Source of the DNA: Armillaria gallica
Taxonomy: Eukaryota; Basidiomycota; Agaricomycetes; Agaricales; Physalacriaceae
NCBI GenBank assembly: GCA_037576215.1
Contig: JBANDB010000003.1
Coordinates: 7,192,001-7,256,000 of the forward strand
Reading direction: 5' to 3'
DNA: 64,000 nucleotides
Each line of letters opens with the position of its first letter. The first letter of the stretch is position 1. A model generated the notes under the pieces. It had not been told where the DNA came from, did no database searches, and saw nothing but the letters and a program-made list of their open reading frames with translations. Position numbers and translations under genes: made by a program. Positions 55,663 to 64,000 of this stretch are shown one piece after another.

Positions 55663-58600
55663 GCTCTAACACCTGATAACAACGTCAAAAATTAAGGAGC
55701 CAACTGACAGTGGAAGAAAAGCCATCGAACCTTGCTTTGTGTAACGTGGGCCCGATATCATGGAGACGAGACGCGCATATCTAACACGGAATCTTTGGAG
55801 ATCAAACGTTAATTTAGACGACGAAAAACGATATTAGAACTCATCCATACCACAAGAACACAATAAATTCATACCAAATAGGGATGTCACCCCGTCTTCC
55901 CGTGGCATGCATCATCTTTATTGGACCGCACTTCTGGTAATTCTCCCCGGACCACCCACTCGTCTTTCTGTGTGGCTGTTCTACCAACGTAGGGTGGCAA
56001 TGATAGGATGATGGTCTTTCAGGCGGGAGAAGCATCGTTGGGGCTGGCCATACTATGTGCAGACTCAAGTGGGAGAACTCGTGCCCAGACGAGATCACCG
56101 TTCCAGCGTCTGAAATTCAGAGTTGCTTGCCATGTTCGGTCATCCTCGAGTGTGTAAAACTTGACTCGCGATGTGCTCGGGGTCACGACAAAGAGGTCTG
56201 AGTGATGGAGTAGTGGTTATTATGCCTAGTAACGACCATTGGGCCATTTTCGGATTATGACCAAAGATCAGCATAGGCGAACAAAGCATGGCAGAATCAC
56301 TCACAGTTGAGCAATCACCCCATCCTCATCTGAAATGGCCATCTGTTCCTTCCATCAAGCGACACCTCTTCGTCGCGGAGCTGTGGAGGGAAGTGATTAT
56401 TTGCATTGACGTTGCTTGCACCCAGGGCCATTACGCAGGCCCCACTCTGAGCGCACTGGCGGTAACACGAGATATGAAAGACCATAAGCCCAGTTCCGTT
56501 TTAGGGTAGGCATCTAGTCCAAGAATCAAAATGACGATCCAGGAAATACACCAATTGCATACCAAGTTGGACCCTCTGGCATGGGAATGACCTTCCTCTT
56601 AGCTTCATTTGCCCGGAACAAGTCACCGTGGTCGAGGGCCTAGACTTTGAATACAAGTAAGAAAGGAAGAACAACGCGTTTACATGAAAACCCACTCAGA
56701 GAGCGCCGCCATTGGCGATGCAGATGTGGCCAAATTGCTGTCGGGTGATAAGGTAGATTGCATTTGAATTATGTCGAAGGCGCTGGTCAAATGTAATTCG
56801 GGATGAGGTAGGACAAGGCCTCCAGTTTCCGTCTAGTATGGCTGGATGTGTCATTGTCGTCGCACTCATACGGAAGAAACTGTTTATCGACGAGTGATAT
56901 TTACTTTAACTGTGCTACATTAGCGTATCGAACCTAACAACAAGTAACCACGTACTTCATACTTGTCATGTATAGCACAAATTACACCAAACACATCGTC
57001 CTCGACGCCGCGTAGGGTAGAGGACATCCCCTCGCCATCGTGGACTGCAGTAGAGAAGCAGAGCACAACGTCTGACGTTATCAAGGAAAATGGCGAGGTG
57101 ACTAGAAAGCTAGATCAGATCCTATAAAGAAGAGCTACAGGATAACCTACACAGCTCCTGACAGCGATTTGTTGAACGAGTTCCCGACATTTTTGTTATC
57201 GACCAGCACCGGGACAAACTGCCACTAAGATTTAGACCCTCGCGAAACGCATGCCTCCCTGTATTGCGAGGACGAGACCTGGCCATTATGGCTCCCTCAT
57301 TGTTATTGTCGTAGCCGAGACGACTGACGGCCAGATTTAAAAAACCGGTAGGCCCACAAGCTTGCTAACTACATGAGCGCCATGCAGGTAGAGAGGGGAG
57401 GGAAGGAGCACATCTGCACCGCTACAACGGTTGTCACCTAAAAAATCATTCCGCAATTGGTCCATCGTGGTCGCTATGTCCAAGCTGAACTGAAAGTAAG
57501 TAGACGGAAAAAGGCTATTAAAAAAAAACCATTACATGCAGCACTGTTTCGCGACGTACTACTAACAGATTACAAGATGAACCCATGGATAGAAATAGGA
57601 AATCACATAGAAGATTGAAGGTTCTGAATTTGAGTACAGTGCTCCGAGTATCATTGAGCTTGTCAAGGTCGTGGTCGCTGCATTGAACGTTGAGTCTGGT
57701 GGACCGGGCCGAAAAGGAAGACTGACGTTTTGATTCCCATGCCATAGACGCGTCTCCCACCTCCATGGCCGAAGAATCTGACGTCCGTTCAACGCGAATT
57801 CCGCCCACATCAACTGCAGTGACATCGTACCTCGATAGCATCCCCCAGCTTCGAATTCAGTGAGTGGCTCTGAGGTAATTTCCTTCTAACAGTCGCTCAT
57901 AAACTTGGCGGTAGAATCACGTGCTAGCAGAAAATCGGAACGAAGCTGTCAAGAAGCTGTACGATTCAGAATATGTCTTTGAGCAGAAATTCGGCCGGAT
58001 ATCTAACAAAATCAAGTTTGTAATCTTGGACGAGATGCGTACGACGGTGCAAGGTGCGCGAAATTCTAACAACTATAATAAGATTAGAGCTAATCTGTAT
58101 CGCCAGGCAACAAACTCGTGGCTGAAATGTGACTTTCTTTGTCGCCCAATTCCTTCCTACCCCAACCCTCATTCTCATACAACCGTGTTTCCAACAACGG
58201 GTATCCCAATAGCGTCGCTCTCCTTTGGTCACCAGCAGCGCGAGGATGAACAGCCAGATGCCGGGATAAATCTACGGAGAGGAATTGCTTGCACGGCGAA
58301 CAAATCTTAGTCAAGTTGGACAATCTTGTGCGGCTGCCACCCTCTTTTTGTATCCTACTTTGCCCACCCGCCCACCCTTCCTCTCAGGCCTGCCTGTCTT
58401 GTTGGCGCAGCTCATTGCCTAGCTAGGTTTTAAAGAGCGATGAGGTGAAGTTCTTTACTATTCATCTTTTATCAAGCACTTTACGAGCTTCGGTAGACAA
58501 CCCAGGTCTGCATATTCTCATGGGAGCAGATATGAAGTGAATGAACTGTGTGCTCGAGACTAGGGACAGACCTCAAAGTGACAAGCGAGCTATGTCACCG

Positions 58601-59381
58601 CCTGGTTCTGAAATGTACTAAGCATAGGACTCAGGACTGTCACGCCCTATTGATCAAAGACGGACTTCAGCCCGCCAATCTATCGGTCCGCAAGCTGCTT
58701 TAGCGGCTGTCTTTACGATGTTCGTTCATCCCTGAATATTAGTCCCCATCTCCATCCTAAGATATCCCGGCCTGCGAATTCTCCCGTCCATCCCACGTTT
58801 CGTGCCACTCCTGACATCTCGAAATGCCGAGTATGGTTCTTTGATGATTGGAGAAAACATCACGCGAGTCAAGATGGGCGCGCTTTGAAAGATTATTCCA
58901 TGAATGCTTCTCAGCTGCTCGCCTGTCCTCTCACTCGAAATTGAGATAAACGGAAGAAGCTGCGCAGGAAGTCTCTGGCTGTCTCTTCCCTCTTCCCCCC
59001 TTCAGGCCATCGTATTGGACATCATCCGGAATCCTGCATGGAGATGGAGGACTGGCTACTGGATCTATTGCCGACGCCATGTTTGCATAATTCATCGGTT
59101 AGCGAAATCCTCAACGCCAACTTATCTACATCTGTATAACTCACAATCTCAGCTTGCCCTCTATCCATGCGGTAAATCTCTCGTAACACCCTTTTGGTCC
59201 TCCGGTCCTTCATCAAGTCGTGGAGATTAGATGGTGATTTCCCTTTGAACTGGCGCATGCTTTCCTCTTCGGATACATGTCGCCTTGGCCCTGCCCAGTA
59301 CCATTACGAGTGCTATTCTATGAATACTGCAAAATGCAGATGCTTCTATCTCCACCGTCACCACTCCCATCGCCACCATAT
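55663..59381 (+). repeat. Rep-A copy III, uninterrupted reference copy (3.7 kb)
   Basis: The only copy that runs from GCTCTAACACCTGATAACAA to CACTCCCATCGCC without insertion. It keeps the most CpG sites. Minus-strand frames at 56098-55841, 57841-57518, 58232-57966 and 59258-59022, and a plus-strand stretch near 58830-58920 (CRVWFFDDWRKHH), look protein-like and are partly shared with copy II. No known family is recognised and no terminal repeats were found, so its class is open. Confidence 0.85.
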
Positions 59382-59660
59382 CCCTCATGGCAAGGCTCAC
59401 GCCATGCAAGACCATGTAAGCATTCGGGGACATCTGACAGCGAGGCTCTCAGTCTTATTCAACATCTATAGAATATGGTAGAAGGGGTACAATGTTCGCA
59501 GAAAGAACGGAGTTGCATCAATGGTGATGGTAGAACGTCAACAGGCCGACATGCCCTTCGTACCACCTTGAATTCGCCTATTCGATATCTCCCTTCCTCA
59601 CGACGTAACGTCCAACATTGGACTTGACTTTGCTGTTCACCTGTAATTTCTGTACTTTAT
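59382..59660. other. spacer upstream of the kinase-like gene
   Basis: No frame or repeat partner recognised. Confidence 0.3.
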
Positions 59661-59667
59661 TATAAAG
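59661..59667 (+). promoter_or_regulatory. probable TATA box (TATAAAG)
   Basis: TATAAAG lies 146 bp upstream of the ATG at 59813. It is followed by a pyrimidine-rich stretch and a CACCACCACCACCACG leader directly before the start codon. It is the best-formed promoter in the window. Confidence 0.5.
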
Positions 59668-59812
59668 TTGCTAGACTTTTTCATGCAGCTCGACCCTTCC
59701 CATGCGTGTAATCCCAACAGCTTGGACGCAGCATAACAGCATGATATTTATACCTTGTTCGGCTTGACTGTGCCAACAACAGACCTATCCTCTCACCACC
59801 ACCACCACCACG

Positions 59813-62772
59813 ATGTCGGGAGATTCAAATATTGGCGCATGGATTCAGTTTGCAAAGCTTACCGCAGCAGCGGGTGAAATGACCCCGTTTCCATACATCA
59901 AGGGTGTTGCCGGATGTATAGCGTCGATTCTGCAGGTCATTGAGGTACGTGCTGTTAAGCGCTGCTGTATGATATTGAGCGGGGGTCTAGTTAGCCGGTA
60001 AGAACAACGAGGACCTTCAGGACTTGGCAGAGAGCATCGGAACGACAATGCGAATCATCAAGGAAACCGTTGAAGCACATGGTGATATGAGCGCGACACG
60101 TTTTCGCGGTGTATGCGAGGACCTTCAGAAGTGAGTTGACATGTTCAGATCGCTGAAACCCACTTACTTCTGTCCAGATACCTGGAGGGTTTAACTACCG
60201 AACTAAACGCCACTCGACGCAAGTTGAAGTCCAAAAGCATTACCCGATTCTTGACAACGAAGAAAGTTTCTGTTGCCATTGACGGATACAAGCAGCGAGT
60301 GAACAACATCAAGACGGATTACCTTGTGTGTGCTCGGGCCTTCTACGCACTACTATTTGTATTGACTGTCGGTCCCTTTCAAGGTTCTAGTTACTACCGA
60401 CGCAAGACTCGCAATGTCTGAGATGCAGGATACACTGAGCACTACCGTCACCCAAGCCACGGGGACAGCACTGTCGCACATCACATCGACTGTCAAGTCT
60501 CAAGGTCACTGCATCCGAGGCGAGATACGTTCCTTGGGCGATATCCAGAGGGAACATGCAGCCCAGATTTGCGAGAAGCTTCAGGATATGAAGGGATATT
60601 ATAAAGGACAGGTAGGTGTGGTCCTCATCAAACATGACTATATCTTATTTGTAGGTCCGAGAACTTTTCCCAGGGGACGTCTACTTAGGAAAGCACGTGT
60701 CTCCTTCAAGGTGTGACTCTGCCCGGCCCCTTGGATACGAAGACCGATACTGCACAGTCGAGTGCAGCAGCGCAGCAAAAATCATTCGTGTATACCAACA
60801 TTCTCCTGATAACGAACAAGCTATCCTGAAAGTGAGTATATGTTACAATCTTATTCACGGACAAAGTACATATCATTTTTGTAATCTAGCGATTCAATAG
60901 GCGTGTGGATGCTTTGATTAATCTAAAGTTCGGCTTTCTATGTCTGTCTAATCATCATCAAGTGATGTATCACTTGTGTAGGCACCCAAACATCGCACAA
61001 GTCTTTGGTATCTGCAGATCACCCAACTTTCCGGCAATTATATTTCACGGTGAGGGTGCTAGCTCCTTCTGTATTTGTTTTGGTCTAACATCCATGCACA
61101 GGCAGCACCCAGATCCCTTTCCATGTTCACGAACGCAACTTGACCGCAAAGCAAGTTATACCATTCTATATTCAAGTGGTAAAATAGCTTCTCTTTGATA
61201 TTTCAGACAAATGAAGCTAATCTTCTGCTGTGCGACTGTGTAGTTCTACGATTTAAAGGTATGATCTACCGGAGTCCGGAAGGATGCATCTGAGTAACCA
61301 TTCTGTAGTCGGTCTCAGAGTATATATCCAGACACTACATATATTTCCACAGGGCAGATGTCAGTCAAGTCATGGCACTCTCAACATATACTGACAATTT
61401 CGAAGCAAAGGGATGTCCATGTCAATGAACATGGGCAAGTTATCATGACGGATATGGTATCTCAAGAAATTGGGTGTTTTTATATATGGATCGACAAAGA
61501 CTCCAATCGACCAAAGTGCCCACACATCACATCTTGGAACTCATGGACCAAGGAGCTGCTTCCCAGCCAAATCCACAGATGGTCCTCGTCGCTGACATTG
61601 CGAAAGGACAATTTATGCCATGCATATGATGCCATCAAACTCACAGTTTTCCGTCCAGTTCATTATCAACAAGAGCACTGTTACAGACAAAATCAACTTT
61701 ACATGTCGGGTAGTGTATTGACCTCACACGGGGGGACTTTGGTAGGCAGAGTCCCGATTATATCAGATGAATGGGACATGTACTGGAAAGCATCGGGTGG
61801 TGACACTACTACATTATCGTTTCCCTCGACACTCAAGTCCGTTGTTACCTCCATACAATATCTTCTTGCTAATTATTCATTAGCAGGGGTTCAATAATAG
61901 TACCACTACCATGTGCCGGGACCAGATCCTACGAGGCTGATATCTGTTTGCATTCTTTTGACAAAATATTGGATTCGTGGATTGCACAAGCTTCCACACT
62001 GGGTTGTGTTGAAGAAGAGCTACATCTAATAAGTGAGTGTCTGTTGACTAACAAACAACTATTGACTAATGAAGCATGTCTAGACACAACATTTAACCTT
62101 TGTGTTGACCCAAAGATGTATGACAGCTCTTTTTGTCTCTGTGACACATTCATGTGCGAAGACCCTCATATGTTCTCATTGTCAATAAGTGCTCCCTCCA
62201 TTGATTACCAGACCAACACAGTGTCCTGTCCTGTCCTCACATGGTATGATATGGGCTTGGAGATGTCTTTAGTTGAAGTAGAAGATGTCTTTGAAGTGAT
62301 TGTTCTTATAGCAGGATACTCGGAGAACCCACTCAGAGTCAAAAAGATGCTTACAACTGTACCTGAGTTGAACGCTGACTATGGTTTTGACCCAACCCAT
62401 GGTGGTGCAGATGTTTGCAAGTATTTTGGGTGGCCACTCATGGAGATCCTTGATGTCTCCACAGGAGGTAGGAAGATCTGTGTTCACTGTGTGTATGGCT
62501 GCTGATAGAATGTAATAGACTGGATGCCTTTACATGGTACTGTATCCAAGTCTGCATTAGTCATATCAGACGATAGGGATCAGACCTTGAGCAAAATGAC
62601 TGTCTCTCCTTTGGGAAATACACTAGAGGGAGAACATGCTGGCAAAGCATCAGCCAAGACAGAGGTCACTACTGTTGTGCCAACTGGAGAGTTGAAATCA
62701 AGACATGGCTCATGGGTATTTATCACAATGTTCATTGTTATCAGTGTTACTTTGCTGTCCTTCATTGTTTAG
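59813..62772 (+). CDS. four-helix N-domain plus kinase-like protein with C-terminal membrane segment
   Basis: Exon 1 (59813-59944) to exon 5 (60655-60831) splice cleanly with GT-AG introns. They give an N-terminal helical domain (GEMTPFPYIKGVAGCIASIL, AGKNNEDLQDLAESIGTTM, KSITRFLTTKKVSVAIDGYK, AMSEMQDTLS) of the kind annotated in agaricomycetes as MLKL-NTD-like, a four-helix bundle used in cell-death proteins. A degenerate kinase-like part follows: CTVECSSAAKIIRVYQ, VDALINLKHPNIAQVFGICR (60895-61020), FPAIIFHG. A long C-terminal region leads through a GTAGGA intron (62470-62518) to WVFITMFIVISVTLLSFIV and a stop, a tail-anchor-like segment. Kinase catalytic motifs are not evident. One join near 61880-61930 is unresolved and may be an intron or a break. 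Confidence 0.72.
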
Positions 62773-62792
62773 AACTACATGTCAATATCTAT

Positions 62793-62985
62793 ATATTAAG
62801 AGAGGTCAAAGATGATATAATAAGGCAGACTTTGAAATACCTGGCCATTGCCATCTCATGGACCAATCCAGCTGAGGTTCAAATTTGTTGCACTGCCATC
62901 ACTGCTACCTCTCTGTAGCTCACATGGTGATGAGTTTCAATTTTGCTGCTGCCTCTGCCATATATTATGATGTGAAGGCATTGAA
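62793..62985 (+). repeat. dispersed repeat, partner of 49746-49945
   Basis: Starts TCTATATATTAAGAGAGG 20 bp after the stop codon of the kinase-like gene and matches 49746 over about 190 bp. A GTTTCAATTTTG word nearby also occurs near 50519. Confidence 0.7.
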
Positions 62986-63119
62986 GCCCTACTTTGACTA
63001 CCTATATATACATAAGAAGGTCAGTAAATATGTCTACAAAACTTGGTCAAACTCGATTCCCAAACTCTTGATGATGCTATATAATGGTAAGAAATTTGCC
63101 CCCATCTTTATGATACAAA
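62986..63119. other. spacer
   Basis: Nothing recognised. Confidence 0.3.
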
Positions 63120-63894
63120 CACGTACGCTGATTTCTGTTCAGCTGTTAACTTGATGTCATCTATGCGATGCTCTTTCATTGCCATAGACAGTGCCTTCTG
63201 CTCCTCATGTAACTTGACAATCGTCTGCTTAACTTCTTCTGACTCCTTCTCCCACTCCTCGCCTGTTACTCGATTGATAACATTGATGTTATTGCAGGAG
63301 ACTCCAAGTCTTTCTGTCTCTGTCATGACTTTTGTGCCAATTCCCCGCATGTCATATAGCAAATGTGAATAGACATGCTGTAGGCTGGGAGGGCGTCTCA
63401 AGTCAGCCTTCATTTTCACGCCTAGGATCGCTTTCACCTTCCTATCTTTCAGGTTGTTGGGAAACCACTGCTTTACCTGCTAAAGTACACATGGGGTTCA
63501 GAAAATGTTACAATGGAAACCATTGAAGACTTACTGCACGCTGCGCTTCTAGTGCTAACCCCATTTCTAGCCTTTTCTCGAGTGTTATATCAATGAGCTC
63601 ACATCTATCAAGACACAAATCTGGGCCAAGATCAAGAAACCCTCTTTCCATGCAGGGAAATGGTGCGTCCTCAGGAGAAGATATGACTCCAATAAGCTGT
63701 GGATCTATGGTCCTGGCGCACCCTGTCATATCAATGATCATGCCTTCATTCACAGGAGGCCAACGGTGCATGAAGAGGTTTGGAATCGCTCCAAGGAATG
63801 CGTGCACTGTTCCTTTATCTGACAACGCTTTGTGTGCGATTTGACGATGAGACAGAAAGCGAAATTGAGTTGGTGTAGTCCATCGATTCCCCAT
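63120..63894 (-). CDS. conserved-looking hypothetical protein, two exons visible
   Basis: Exon 1 (63894 down to about 63536) starts MGNRWTTPTQFRFLSHRQIA and includes FLGAIPNLFMHRWPP. A GTAAGT...TTTAGCAG intron (about 63479-63535) leads to VKQWFPNNLKDRKVKAIL, LRRPPSLQHVYSHLLYDM and a Glu/Lys-rich coiled-coil-like stretch (EEWEKESEEVKQTIVKLHEE). The WTTP-Q-FL and KQWF-N layout resembles hypothetical proteins often found beside transposons in mushroom genomes. I cannot name a function. Its 3' end near 63108 may continue through a further intron. Confidence 0.55.
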
Positions 63895-64000
63895 ACTCCC
63901 TATATCTTTGGCATCATCGTCATCCCATCTTCCGTGTCCTATGTCCCCCTCCCATGTCAGGCTCTTGTATGAAAAGTCACTCCCTATATGGTAAAACTTT
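63895..64000. other. window edge
   Basis: Presumably the upstream region or an upstream exon of the minus-strand gene; nothing decisive. Confidence 0.3.

Noticed and set aside
57921..58310. 129-aa plus-strand frame as a host gene
   Set aside because: Inside Rep-A; the corresponding region of copy II has a stop and an insertion. Possible coding relic, not a present gene.

Overview
This window reads as a piece of an agaricomycete (basidiomycete) genome, in a region dominated by mobile elements. The coding pieces are spliced with 45-70 nt introns and belong to families typical of mushroom-forming fungi: a Plavaka-type (CACTA-like) transposase with its partner gene, a fungal cytochrome P450, a caspase-fold protein, a multi-span membrane protein and a four-helix/kinase-like protein. 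Only two long genes look close to intact: the P450 (25289-27669, +) and the kinase-like gene with a membrane tail (59813-62772, +). Two other host genes are broken: a caspase-fold gene (about 45103-46300, -) and a membrane-protein gene (54656-55650, +). A further unrecognised decayed gene sits at 20541-21410 (+), and a conserved-looking hypothetical gene at 63120-63894 (-).

The rest is layered repeats. One interspersed repeat of about 3.7 kb, called Rep-A here, recurs at about 8016-19880, 22085-23020, 28611-42246 (with a truncated extra piece to 42933) and 55663-59381. The 55663 copy is uninterrupted and serves as the template. Against it, the copy at 8016-19880 is split by four insertions: 8723-11719, 11741-13569, an LTR-like unit at 13642-15357, and a poly(A)-tailed LINE at 15957-19343 with a 15-bp target duplication. 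The copy at 28611-42246 is also split by four: a 1.2 kb inverted-repeat element that itself carries a 471-bp MITE, a solo LTR at 32815-33697, the Plavaka element (about 33800-39945), and a 1.8 kb element at 40214-42023. Other datable insertions are MITEs with target duplications at 47213-47475 (3 bp), 50639-50980 (8 bp, perfect) and 52041-52540 (8 bp, one mismatch), and LTR-like units at 660-2027 and 2097-3755 (5 bp each).

Several repeats carry tRNA-like internal promoter boxes on the minus strand, suggesting tRNA-derived (SINE-like) sequences. Differences between repeat copies fall largely on CpG dinucleotides changed to TpG or CpA. In-frame TGA codons interrupt both the transposase and the caspase-fold gene at positions consistent with CGA to TGA change. 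This is the pattern expected from cytosine methylation and deamination of repeats.

The genes do not form an operon-like unit. The most interesting biology is two proteins of cell-death-like architecture within 15 kb (a caspase-fold pseudogene and a four-helix/kinase-like protein ending in a membrane segment), a P450 that appears to need two GC-AG introns, and a nested insertion record fine enough to order events. All calls come from reading the sequence by eye; no alignment or database search was run.
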